This document shows, piece after piece, positions 1 through 7,389 of a DNA stretch of 15,144 nt. A program made the translations under genes and the position numbers. The first letter of the stretch is position 1. Each line of letters begins with the position of its first letter. Origin of the DNA: JBKPHS01 sp046729975 (GTDB taxonomy: Bacteria > Actinomycetota > Thermoleophilia > Solirubrobacterales > Thermoleophilaceae). The DNA lies in NCBI GenBank assembly GCA_046729975.1, contig JBKPHS010000103.1, positions 1 through 15,144 on the forward strand. Reading direction: 5' to 3'. The notes beneath the pieces were generated by a model. The model made no database searches, was not told the DNA's origin, and saw only the letters and a program-made list of their open reading frames with translations.

Positions 1-1
1 C

Positions 2-991
2 TTCGGTGTCCGGACGATGCAGGCGGAGGACGAGATCGCCGCGGCCAACATCGCACTCGGCGCTGCCTTCGGGGGCCACCTGGGCGTGACGGCCACGAGC
101 GGGCCCGGGATGGACCTGAAGGCCGAGACGATCGGGCTGGCCGTCGCGCTGGAGCTGCCACTCGTCGTGATCGACGTCCAGCGGGCCGGCCCATCCACCG
201 GAATGCCGACCAAGACCGAGGCCGCCGACCTGATGATGGCGCTCTACGGCCGGCACGGCGAGTCGCCGCTGCCGGTCGTCGCGGCCTCTACGCCCGGCCA
301 GTGCTTCGACTGCGCGCTCGAGGCGGTGCGCATCGCCGTCAGCCACCGCACGCCGGTGATCCTGCTCTCGGACACGTTCCTGGCCAACTCCTCGGAGCCG
401 TGGCGAATACCGAGCGTCGATGACCTGCCCGAGCTCGACCCGGCGTTCGCCGAGCGCCCGAACGCGGGCGACGAGTTCCTCCCCTACCTGCGCGACGAGA
501 AGCTCGCGCGTCCGTGGGCGGTGCCCGGCACTCCCGGCCTCCAGCACCGCATCGGCGGCCTCGAGAAGGAGGACGGCAGCGGCAACATCTCGTACGAGCC
601 CGACAACCACGCGCGCATGACGAGGCTGCGCGCCGAGCGCGTCGACCGCGTCGTCGTGCCGGATGTCGAGGTCGACGGCCAGGAGGGCGCGGAGCTGCTG
701 GTGCTCGGCTGGGGCTCGACATACGGCACGATCCGGGCGGCGGTCAAGCGCGTGCGCGACTCCGGCGGCAAGGTGGCGTTCGCGCACCTCCAGCACCTGA
801 GTCCGCTGCCGCGCAACATCGGCGACGTGGTGCGCTCCTACCGCAAGGTGATCGTGCCGGAGATGAACACTGGCCAGCTCGTGAAGCTGATCCGTGCCGA
901 GTTCCTCGTGGACGCGGATGCCGTCTCCAAGGTCGAGGGGCTGCCGTTCTTCGCGGAGGAGATCGAGCGGGCGATCAGGGAGCGACTGTGA
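2..991 (+). CDS. korA: 2-oxoacid:ferredoxin oxidoreductase alpha subunit (KorA), C-terminal part, cut by window edge
   Basis: The reading frame is open from base 2, so the start lies outside the window; 329 residues are visible. KorA with KorB oxidises a 2-oxoacid (most likely 2-oxoglutarate) and CoA to the acyl-CoA and CO2, reducing ferredoxin. The first visible residues (FGVRTMQAEDEIAAAN) and the run containing TSGPGMDLKAE and QRAGPSTGMPTKTEAADL are typical of the pyrimidine-binding domain of this family. A C-terminal segment from about residue 225 (ELLVLGWGSTYGTIRAAV onward) matches the transketolase C-terminal-like domain. Actinobacterial KorA proteins are often about 600-650 aa, with a gamma domain fused in front; that part would lie to the left. 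The stop codon overlaps the korB start (GTGA), so the two are translationally coupled. Substrate choice between 2-oxoglutarate and other 2-oxoacids is inferred from overall likeness, not from a diagnostic residue. Confidence 0.93.
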   Translation, partial: FGVRTMQAEDEIAAANIALGAAFGGHLGVTATSGPGMDLKAETIGLAVALELPLVVIDVQRAGPSTGMPTKTEAADLMMALYGRHGESPLPVVAASTPGQCFDCALEAVRIAVSHRTPVILLSDTFLANSSEPWRIPSVDDLPELDPAFAERPNAGDEFLPYLRDEKLARPWAVPGTPGLQHRIGGLEKEDGSGNISYEPDNHARMTRLRAERVDRVVVPDVEVDGQEGAELLVLGWGSTYGTIRAAVKRVRDSGGKVAFAHLQHLSPLPRNIGDVVRSYRKVIVPEMNTGQLVKLIRAEFLVDADAVSKVEGLPFFAEEIERAIRERL

Positions 992-2058
992 CAGCCCCCG
1001 GCCCCCAGTCCCGAGCCCCCAGTCACGGCAACGGTGGGCCCGTGCCGCTGCCGATGACGAAGAAGGACTTCACTAGCGACCAGGAGACGCGCTGGTGCCC
1101 AGGTTGTGGCGACTACGCGATCCTCGCCACGGTCCAGGGGCTGATGCCGGATCTCGGCGTGCCTCCGGAGCGGACCGTGTTCGTCTCGGGCATCGGCTGC
1201 GCCGGCCGCTTCGTCTACTACATGGACACCTACGGCATGCACGGCATCCACGGCCGCGCGCCGGCGCTTGCCACCGGGCTCGCGACGGCGCGCCCGGACC
1301 TCTCGATCTGGGTCGTGACGGGGGACGGGGACGCCCTCTCGATCGGGGGCAACCACCTGATCCACGCGCTCCGCCGCAACGTGCCGATCAAGATCCTGCT
1401 CTTCAACAACCAGATCTACGGGCTCACGAAGGGGCAGTACTCGCCCACGAGCGAGATGGGCAAGGTCACGAAGTCGACGCCGTTCGGATCGCAGGACCAC
1501 CCGTTCAACCCAGTCGCGCTCGCGCTCGGCGCCGAGGCCACTTTCGTGGCCCGCACGGTCGACATCGACCGCGGGCACGTCGCCGACGTGCTGCGCGCCG
1601 CCGCCGCCCACGAGGGCTCGGCCTTCGTCGAGATCTACCAGAACTGCAACGTGTTCAACGACGGCGCCTTCGACGCCGTGCGCGCCAAGGACTCGAAGGC
1701 GGCAAATCAGATCCCGCTCGAGCACGGCAGCCCGATCCGGTTCGGGGAGGACCTCGAGCGCGGCCTGGCGCGAGTCGACGACGGCAGCCTGCAGATCGTC
1801 GACGTCGCCGACGTGGGGGAGGGCGGACTCGCGGTCCACGACGCGCACCGCCGTGACCCGAGCCTGGCCTTCGAGCTTGCGCAGCTGGCCGAGCGGCCGA
1901 CGGGCCCGACCCCGATCGGGATCTTCCGCGACGTCGCCCGGCCCGTCTACGGCGAGGCGCTCGGACGCGAGCTGGCCGCGGCGCAGGCGGCCGCCGGCGA
2001 CGAGGAGCTCGAGCAGCTCCTGCACGCGGGCGACACGTGGACCGTGGATCCCGGTTAG
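988..2058 (+). CDS. korB: 2-oxoacid:ferredoxin oxidoreductase beta subunit (KorB)
   Basis: This is the 356-residue thiamine-diphosphate and [4Fe-4S] subunit of the KorAB enzyme. WCPGCG gives C37 and C40, GIGCAGR gives C71 and YQNC gives C220, the usual four cluster ligands. The TPP/Mg motif begins GDGDA at residues 112-116, followed by GGNHLIHALRRN, and NNQIYGLTKGQ follows near 140-150. The length fits actinobacterial KorB. I chose GTG at 988 because it overlaps the korA stop by 4 bp and has AGGGAG upstream. An in-frame ATG at 1054 would remove a 22-residue low-complexity leader but lacks a good ribosome site. The C-terminal 100 residues are more variable, as in other actinobacterial members. 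No ferredoxin gene is in the window. Confidence 0.95.
   Translation: MTAPGPQSRAPSHGNGGPVPLPMTKKDFTSDQETRWCPGCGDYAILATVQGLMPDLGVPPERTVFVSGIGCAGRFVYYMDTYGMHGIHGRAPALATGLATARPDLSIWVVTGDGDALSIGGNHLIHALRRNVPIKILLFNNQIYGLTKGQYSPTSEMGKVTKSTPFGSQDHPFNPVALALGAEATFVARTVDIDRGHVADVLRAAAAHEGSAFVEIYQNCNVFNDGAFDAVRAKDSKAANQIPLEHGSPIRFGEDLERGLARVDDGSLQIVDVADVGEGGLAVHDAHRRDPSLAFELAQLAERPTGPTPIGIFRDVARPVYGEALGRELAAAQAAAGDEELEQLLHAGDTWTVDPG
1001..1028 (+). repeat. Two tandem 14-bp units in the korB leader
   Basis: Two adjacent 14-bp units (1001-1014 and 1015-1028) share 12 of 14 bases, including the block gcccccagtc. They encode the proline-rich, low-complexity start of KorB before the conserved region. The tract looks more like spacer DNA than an ancestral coding domain. 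Confidence 0.5.
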
Positions 2059-2073
2059 GACCGGCCCGCTCGC

Positions 2074-2120
2074 CGCTGTGCGGCATAGGCCCCGCTATCC
2101 GAGCCCTAGTCCGCACAGTG
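2074..2120 (+). terminator. Stem-loop just after korB, possible terminator
   Basis: Bases 2074-2089 pair with 2105-2120 (CGCTGTGCGG... against ...CCGCACAGTG) in a 16-bp stem with a few mismatches and a 15-base loop. It begins 16 bases after the korB stop. There is no T tract, as is common for actinobacterial terminators. Two smaller hairpins follow before the convergent gene ends. Confidence 0.5.
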
Positions 2121-2159
2121 CCCGAAACCCGGCTCCGCTTGCCACCCCAACCCCTCGTT

Positions 2160-2175
2160 GCTGCCGTTCGGCAGC
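2160..2175 (+). terminator. Short perfect hairpin between convergent genes
   Basis: GCTGCC and GGCAGC form a perfect 6-bp stem around GTTC. It sits between the stops of korB and the DUF1152 gene and could support termination from either side. There is no T tract. Confidence 0.3.
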
Positions 2176-2208
2176 GTTGCGGACCTCCGCGACGGGGACC
2201 GGCTAGAA

Positions 2209-2225
2209 GCCTGCCTCACGCAGGC
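2209..2225 (-). terminator. Hairpin spanning the DUF1152 stop codon
   Basis: On the minus strand, GCCTGC pairs with GCAGGC around a 5-base loop, followed by TTCT. The stop codon of the DUF1152 gene (2216-2218) lies in the loop. It could be a weak intrinsic terminator for that gene. Confidence 0.35.
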
Positions 2226-3163
2226 CGCGTCTCAGCCTCGCGCTCCAGGTCCAGCTCGGTGCGGACGCCGAGGGCGTGCAGACGCTCGTTTGCGTCCTCG
2301 ATGTCCTGAGCGTCGCGGACGGCGTGCGCCAGACGCGCGGCCGATCCGAGCGCCGCAGGCACGTCGAAGTAGATCGTCAGCGCGCCGATCGGGCTGAGCG
2401 CCACGGTACGGAGCCCGCGCCTGATTGTCGCCGTCCCCGTCTCGCCGCGGAAGCAGCGGAGCGCTTGGGCGCTCGCCTCGGTCGGCACGTGGCGGACGGC
2501 CTCCTCGAGTCGCGCGGCCGCGGACGGCGTCAGCCCACGCATCCCGGCCAGCCCGCCGGCGGCCGCGACCTCCGCGACTCGATCAAGCACCTCGTCGAGA
2601 GTCAGCTCGCCGTCGCAGCCTGGCCCGAAGATCGCGCCGAGGACGCTCACGCCGTCCTCGCCGAGCAATCCGGCGGCGGCCAGCATGAGCGCGTCGCAGA
2701 GGGGGCTGGCGAGCCCCGGCTCGTCGCCGTGGGCGAGGGCGTCACCTCCGACGTCGACGAACACCACCAGGTCCCGATCCAGCCGCTCGACCGCTGCCGC
2801 CAACCCGGCTGCGATCGCTGCCGGCCCGCGAGTCACCTCCACGAGTACGGTCGGACGGCCGAGGAGACGCGCCATGTGCGACTCGGCGAACACGACCCCG
2901 CTCGAGGCCACTCGCGTCTCGGCACTCGCGGCTAGCACGCCGGGCGCAAGCTCCTGCGCGCCCTCGATCTCGGCCACCGAGCGCGGGCCCGGCTCCGGGT
3001 CGATGGCGCGCCGCTCCCACGAGACCCCGCCGAGGACGGGATCCGCGCCCTGCACGCGGAACGCCTCGGACGCCGCGAGCGCCCCCGCGACGTCGCCGCC
3101 TCCTCCGATGCCCAGCACGAGCGGCCGCCGGGCCCCGGCGACAAGCAGGTCGGCATCCGTCAT
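2216..3163 (-). CDS. DUF1152 family protein, function unknown
   Basis: The protein has 315 residues and resembles the DUF1152 family, for which I know no established reaction. Conserved-looking parts are a glycine-rich N-terminal turn, LGIGGGGDVAGALA (about 17-30), then GGVSWERRAIDPEPGPRS (45-62), VFVDVGGDALAHGDE (about 134-148) and GPGCDGEL (180-187). The N-terminal GIGGGGD after a beta-strand-like stretch suggests nucleotide or phosphate binding, but that is inference. No signal peptide or membrane segment is visible, so it should be cytoplasmic. The ATG at 3161-3163 has no clear ribosome site, and a strong hairpin lies between this gene and actP. It may therefore be read through only partly from the upstream operon, or come from a leader I cannot see. 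There is no sequence link to acetate metabolism beyond position. Confidence 0.85.
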   Translation of the reverse strand: MTDADLLVAGARRPLVLGIGGGGDVAGALAASEAFRVQGADPVLGGVSWERRAIDPEPGPRSVAEIEGAQELAPGVLAASAETRVASSGVVFAESHMARLLGRPTVLVEVTRGPAAIAAGLAAAVERLDRDLVVFVDVGGDALAHGDEPGLASPLCDALMLAAAGLLGEDGVSVLGAIFGPGCDGELTLDEVLDRVAEVAAAGGLAGMRGLTPSAAARLEEAVRHVPTEASAQALRCFRGETGTATIRRGLRTVALSPIGALTIYFDVPAALGSAARLAHAVRDAQDIEDANERLHALGVRTELDLEREAETRPA

Positions 3164-3180
3164 GGATTGGGGCCGGCCAT

Positions 3181-3211
3181 CGGCGGCGGAGGCTACTTAC
3201 CTCCGCCGCCG
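3181..3211 (-). terminator. Perfect 12-bp-stem hairpin after actP
   Basis: Bases 3181-3192 (CGGCGGCGGAGG) pair exactly with 3200-3211 around the loop CTACTTA. It lies 18 bases past the actP stop, at the end of the sensing/uptake array, and is the strongest simple hairpin in the window. It lacks a T tract, so it may be a terminator, a mRNA 3'-end stabiliser or an attenuator before the DUF1152 gene. Confidence 0.6.
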
Positions 3212-3228
3212 AGGCGGCTGCGCTGATC

Positions 3229-4869
3229 TCACATGGCGCTCGCCGGAGCCCTGCCCGGCTGCCGCGTGGGCGTAGCGCTGATGACGGCCTCCGCGCCGAG
3301 CCCGGTCTCCGAGCGCACGAACAGCTCGTCGAACGTCCGCTCCGCCCTACGCTCCTCCCGGCTGAGCACCGTGCCCAGGTAGCAGCCGATGAAGCCGAGT
3401 GGGACCGAGATGATGCCTGGGTTGGCGAGGTCGTAGAAGCCGAACGCGCCGCCCTCGGAGTCCGGTCCCGGCCACACGGTCGGGCTGATGATCACGAGGG
3501 CGATCGAGCTGATGGTCCCCAGCAGCACTCCCGTGACGGCCCCGGTCGTATTGAACCGCCGCCAGCTCAGCGCCAGGACCAGCGCCGGGAAGTTGGCGCT
3601 GGCCGCAACCGCGAACGCGAGCCCCACCATGAACGAAACGTTCAGGCCCGCTCCGCCGAGGATCGCGACGAAGATCGCAACCGCGCCGATCACGATCGCC
3701 GAGACGCGAGCGGCGACGATCTCCTCGCGCTCGGTCGCCTGGCCGCGCCGGACGATGTTGTTCCATACGTCGTGCGACGAAGCCGCGGAGGCCGAGAGCA
3801 CGAGGCCGGCCACCACCGCAAGGATCGTGGCGAAGGCCACCGCCGCGATCACGGCCAGGAACAGATCCCCGCCGAAGGTACCCTTGCCGCCGCCGAGCTC
3901 CTCGGCGAGCAGCGGGGCAGCGAGGTTGCCGCCCTTGCCGGCTGCCTCCTCACCCCCGGTGCCGAGCACGGCGCGAGCGCCGAAGCCGAGGAACGTCGTC
4001 ATCACGTAGAACGCTCCGATCAGCACGACCGCCCACATCACGGACGAGCGCGCCGCTTTCGCGTCGGGCACGGTGAAGAACCGCATCAGGATGTGCGGCA
4101 GGCCGGCGGTGCCGAGCACGAGCCCGATGCCGAGCGAGACGGTGTCGATCGGGCTCGCCAGGAACAGGCCGGGCTTCAGGTACGCGTCACCCTCCTTCGA
4201 CTGGTTCTTGGCGTCGTCGAAGAGGTCGATCGGGTTCCACCCGATCCTCTCGAGCACGAAGATCGACAGCACGATCGTCGCGGTCATCAGCAGCACAGCC
4301 TTGATGATCTGCACCCAGGTCGTGGCGATCATGCCGCCGAAGACGACGTAGATCAGCATGAAGGCGCCGGTCAGGATCACCGCGAGCTCGAAGTCGATGC
4401 CGACTAGTGCCTGGATCAGCACGCCTGCGCCAACCATCTGAGCGATCAGGTAGAAGGCGACCACGGACAGCGTGCCTAGGGCCGCCGCCGCGCGGGCGGG
4501 CCGCTGGTTCATGCGGAACGCGAGCACGTCCGCGATCGTGAACTTGCCCGCGTTGCGCATGCGCTCGGCGAGCAGGAAAAGCACGGTCAGGAAGGCCACC
4601 AGGAAGCCGACCGAGTACAGGAACCCATCGAAGCCGAACAGGAAGATCAGGCCGGCGATCCCCAGGAAGGATGCCGCCGACATGTAGTCGCCAGCGATCG
4701 CGAACCCGTTCTGCGGGCCTGTGATAGCACGCCCCGCGGCATAGAACTGGACCGCACCGGTCAGCCGTCTCGAGGCCCAGTACGTGATGGCCAGCGTGAC
4801 GGCGATGACTACCGCGAAGATCGATAGCGCGGTCTCGTTGACGTCCGCTGCGATCGGAAGACCAGTCAT
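3229..4869 (-). CDS. actP: ActP-type sodium:acetate (monocarboxylate) symporter
   Basis: This 546-residue inner-membrane protein belongs to the sodium:solute symporter family. It has about 13 hydrophobic helices, starting with residues 15-31. The ActP hallmark NGFAIAGDYMSAASFLGIAG is at residues 54-73, GLPHILMRFFTVPDAKAAR is near 257-275, and SASAASSHDVW at 360-370 lies in a helix that normally lines the sodium site. Relatives take up acetate, glycolate or other short carboxylates, so the exact substrate is uncertain. The start ATG overlaps the DUF485 stop by 4 bp (ATGA), with a strong GGGAGGTG site about 8 bases upstream. This reproduces the yjcH-actP pair known from E. coli, but without acs beside it. 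The C-terminal 40 residues are hydrophilic and probably cytoplasmic. Confidence 0.93.
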   Translation of the reverse strand: MTGLPIAADVNETALSIFAVVIAVTLAITYWASRRLTGAVQFYAAGRAITGPQNGFAIAGDYMSAASFLGIAGLIFLFGFDGFLYSVGFLVAFLTVLFLLAERMRNAGKFTIADVLAFRMNQRPARAAAALGTLSVVAFYLIAQMVGAGVLIQALVGIDFELAVILTGAFMLIYVVFGGMIATTWVQIIKAVLLMTATIVLSIFVLERIGWNPIDLFDDAKNQSKEGDAYLKPGLFLASPIDTVSLGIGLVLGTAGLPHILMRFFTVPDAKAARSSVMWAVVLIGAFYVMTTFLGFGARAVLGTGGEEAAGKGGNLAAPLLAEELGGGKGTFGGDLFLAVIAAVAFATILAVVAGLVLSASAASSHDVWNNIVRRGQATEREEIVAARVSAIVIGAVAIFVAILGGAGLNVSFMVGLAFAVAASANFPALVLALSWRRFNTTGAVTGVLLGTISSIALVIISPTVWPGPDSEGGAFGFYDLANPGIISVPLGFIGCYLGTVLSREERRAERTFDELFVRSETGLGAEAVISATPTRQPGRAPASAM

Positions 4870-5291
4870 CGCGGCAGCACCTCCCCGGGCCCTCGCCGCT
4901 CACCGGTCGGAGCGGTCGCGGGAGTCGGACGCGCCTCACCCATGACCTCGACCGCGCGCTCGGCCGCTCTCCGCGCAAGCGGGTCGAATTCGCGGTCGGA
5001 CTTCCTCAGGTACAGCCAGCTGAGCCCCCAGACCATGATGAACTGGCTCAGCGCCAGCACGTAGCCGACCGTGAGACCCTCGATGACCGACTCGCCCATG
5101 AAGTCCTCGGCGTACCCGGCAAGGATGATGAAGCCGAAGTACCAGGCGAGGAAGAAGATCGTGGCGGGTATGACGAAGCGCCGGCGTCTCGTGATGAGCT
5201 CCCGGAACTCGGGCGACCGCTCTGCGGCCTCCCAGTCGATCTCCGGGTGGTGCTCGAGCCCGGCGGTCACGTCGCGTGACTCGTCGTGCAT
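4866..5291 (-). CDS. DUF485 membrane protein (YjcH-like), partner of ActP
   Basis: A 141-residue protein of the DUF485 family (E. coli YjcH is the familiar example), nearly always encoded next to an ActP symporter and presumed to be an accessory subunit. Two transmembrane helices are visible: about 39-60 (RFVIPATIFFLAWYFGF...) and about 73-95 (VGYVLALSQFIMVWGLSWLYL). The conserved RxFxxLxxxRRRFxxP-like part is present as SPEFRELITRRRRFVIP (26-42). The charged tail after residue 95 is longer than the core family and rich in Arg, Glu and Pro. The ATG at 5289-5291 has GGGAGGGA upstream. It is coupled to actP through ATGA. The 76-bp gap before it is the largest inside the array and may allow separate expression of the transport pair. 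Confidence 0.9.
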   Translation of the reverse strand: MHDESRDVTAGLEHHPEIDWEAAERSPEFRELITRRRRFVIPATIFFLAWYFGFIILAGYAEDFMGESVIEGLTVGYVLALSQFIMVWGLSWLYLRKSDREFDPLARRAAERAVEVMGEARPTPATAPTGERRGPGEVLPR

Positions 5292-5367
5292 GTGTCCCTC
5301 CCTCAGAGACTGTTCAGTCGCCTCGACTTTTCCCGGCGCACCGGGTAACGAAACGAAGCGGGCCGCG
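5292..5367 (-). promoter_or_regulatory. 76-bp spacer with two small inverted repeats before DUF485-actP
   Basis: This is the only sizeable gap inside the array. It holds CCCGG/CCGGG (5332-5345, 4-base loop) and GACTG/CAGTC (5308-5319, 2-base spacer), and ends in the DUF485 ribosome site. I see no convincing -35/-10 pair on the minus strand. An internal promoter, operator or processing site is possible but not shown. Confidence 0.25.
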
Positions 5368-7389
5368 TCAGGCGCGGGAGTACAGCGACGCGCTCCTGCG
5401 AGCCAGGTACGTCCCGCTGGCCGCGTCGCGCGTCTCCGCGAGCGTGGCGATGCCCTGGTCCGAAAGCAGCCGGATCTGCTTGAGGAAGATCTCGCCGGTC
5501 AGGATCGCGTCACCGAGCGCCGTGTGTCGGCCAATGACGCTGACACCGAGCCTCTCTGCCATCGCCTCCAGCGAGTGATCCTCCTGCTCGGGCTCCGCGA
5601 CGGCGTCGATCAACAGCACGTCCAGAACGGGGTGCCCGAACCGTACGCCGGTCTGCGCCTCTTTCAGCTCGAGGAAGCGCATGTCGAAGCCGACGTTGTG
5701 GCCGACGAGGACTGTGTCGTCGCAGAAGCGGGCGAACAGCGGGAGGACCTCGTCGATCGTGGGCTGGCCCCGAAGCAGGTCGGGCGAGATCCCGTGGATG
5801 CTGACCGACAGCGGCGACACCGCGCGACGCGGATCGACGAGCTGGTCGAACGTCTCCTGCCGCAGGAGACGGCCGTTGACGATCCGCACGGCGCCGATGG
5901 AGATGATCTCGTCGCCCTCTGAGGGGTGCAGCCCCGTTGTCTCGGTGTCGAGCACCGTGTAGGCGACCTCGTCGAGCCGCCGCGCGTTCCACTCCGGTCC
6001 CCAGGGCATGGAGCGGAAGAGATCGAAGTCGTAGAACTCGGGCCTGCTCCCCGTACCCGGCTGCCGGCGGCCGCGCGGCTTCCTGCGGACCGGGTGCGCG
6101 TCGTCGGCCAGCGGCAGCAGCACGCGCAGCAAGGCGCGTCCTCCGTCGGGATCCGCCTGGCACCAGACCTCCCCGCCGTGGCGCTCGAGCACGCCCTTCA
6201 CGGTCGTCGAGGCGACGTCTCTTCCACCGCCTCCGTGTGGCTCCTCGGTCCAGGCGCGCAGCGTCTCCGGATCGAGTGGCCGACCGTCCCATGCGAGATC
6301 GAGCTGTGCGTGGCGCCCGGACTGGCGGAGGCCGACCTCCAGCGTTCCGATTGCGGCATGGGACCGCAGGCGGATGGCCAGATGCGCCACCGCCTCCACG
6401 ACCGCGTAGCTGTCGACCTTCAGCCAGACGCCGTCGCCGCCCTCCGCGGCCGACACGGCAATCCCCGGCTCGCGCTCGAGCCTTCGCTGCAGCGCGGCGA
6501 GGAGATCCGGGCCGAGGATCTCGGCAAGTCGCCATTCCGAGCGCAGGTGCTCAGCGGACTCGCGCATGGCATCCTCGACGTGGGCGCCGAGCCCGACCGC
6601 CTCGTCCCGGATGATCGTCATGAAGCGCTGCCGTTCGGCAGGGTCCATGTCCGGGTAGTCGAGCACGCTCTCGACGGCCGCCCTGATCGCGCCGACCGAC
6701 GCCCGGGTTCCCTCTGTGAGCGACTGGAGGAGGGCGTCGCGGCGGGCCCCGATGCCGGCCCTTCGCGTCACGTCCTCGAGCGTCAGCACGAAGCCTCCCG
6801 GCTCGCCCTCGGAACTCGCGATCGGCGCGACTGCCACACGCACGAGTTGACCGCCGGTCGCCGCCGCGGTTAGGCGCACGACCCCGGTCGGCCCGCCCTC
6901 CGCGCCGCCATGGCGGATCCGCTCCAGCACGTGCTCGAAGAGGCCGCGGTCGAGGATGCCGAAGATCGAGCGCCCCAGGCCCACGAGGCCGGGTGCTCGC
7001 TCCCCGCCGCCGAAGAGCTCGCCGGCGGCGGCGTTGTAGAGCAGGATTCGCCCATCGGCGTTGCAGACGAGCACGGCGAGCGTCAGCTCCGACATGAGCG
7101 CCGCGAGCCTGTTGCGCTCCTGCTCGAGGTCCGCCCTCGCGGCCGCGATCCGCCCCTCGACATCCTCCTGCGCGGTGTGTGAGCGCTCCGCCAGCTCGTT
7201 GATCGCGATCGTGAGCCCCCGCAGGGGAGCCGGTCGAAAAGTGTCGATGCGATAGGCCGGGTTGGCGCTCGCCATCAGCCTCGTCTCGCGCGCGAGCCGC
7301 CTGAGCGGCAGCACGTAGGTCCTTACCAGAAGAGAGGCGACAAGACCGATCCCGACGACCAGCAGGACGATCGCCAGCGCCAGGCTCAC
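5368..7389 (-). CDS. Membrane-anchored PAS/degenerate histidine-kinase core fused to DEDDh 3'-5' exonuclease
   Basis: 673 residues. An N-terminal transmembrane helix (about 3-26) is followed by a HAMP-like linker (27-70), a coiled coil (about 75-100), a PAS domain (about 95-207, ILLYNAAAGELFG), a DHp-like helical pair (about 215-280), a HATPase-like region (about 315-428) and a DnaQ-type exonuclease (about 475-640). The nuclease looks intact: D481 and E483 in DTETTG, D569 in GHNVGFDMRF, and H622 with D627 in RHTALGDA. The kinase part looks dead. The phosphoacceptor helix reads LTEGTRASVGAIRAA with no histidine in the expected place, the N box reads AVVEAVAHLAIRLR without its asparagine, and no DxGxG is seen. 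Start is GTG at 7387-7389, overlapping the receiver stop (GTGA), with GAGGGCGA upstream. It is unlikely to be the replicative polymerase III epsilon subunit, despite how such domains are often named. A regulatory nuclease or phosphodiesterase at the membrane is the better reading. Confidence 0.88.
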   Translation of the reverse strand: MSLALAIVLLVVGIGLVASLLVRTYVLPLRRLARETRLMASANPAYRIDTFRPAPLRGLTIAINELAERSHTAQEDVEGRIAAARADLEQERNRLAALMSELTLAVLVCNADGRILLYNAAAGELFGGGERAPGLVGLGRSIFGILDRGLFEHVLERIRHGGAEGGPTGVVRLTAAATGGQLVRVAVAPIASSEGEPGGFVLTLEDVTRRAGIGARRDALLQSLTEGTRASVGAIRAAVESVLDYPDMDPAERQRFMTIIRDEAVGLGAHVEDAMRESAEHLRSEWRLAEILGPDLLAALQRRLEREPGIAVSAAEGGDGVWLKVDSYAVVEAVAHLAIRLRSHAAIGTLEVGLRQSGRHAQLDLAWDGRPLDPETLRAWTEEPHGGGGRDVASTTVKGVLERHGGEVWCQADPDGGRALLRVLLPLADDAHPVRRKPRGRRQPGTGSRPEFYDFDLFRSMPWGPEWNARRLDEVAYTVLDTETTGLHPSEGDEIISIGAVRIVNGRLLRQETFDQLVDPRRAVSPLSVSIHGISPDLLRGQPTIDEVLPLFARFCDDTVLVGHNVGFDMRFLELKEAQTGVRFGHPVLDVLLIDAVAEPEQEDHSLEAMAERLGVSVIGRHTALGDAILTGEIFLKQIRLLSDQGIATLAETRDAASGTYLARRSASLYSRA

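Noticed and set aside
838..2025. A 395-codon open frame on the minus strand
   Set aside because: It is antisense to korA/korB, both clearly recognised by catalytic and cluster motifs; the product has no recognisable domain.
5368..5960. The exonuclease domain as the replicative polymerase III epsilon subunit
   Set aside because: The domain is fused to a membrane helix, PAS and kinase-like regions and sits in an acetate-type operon, which does not fit a replisome proofreading subunit.
5926..6873. A 315-codon plus-strand open frame
   Set aside because: It lies wholly opposite the pseudokinase-nuclease gene and shows no domain.
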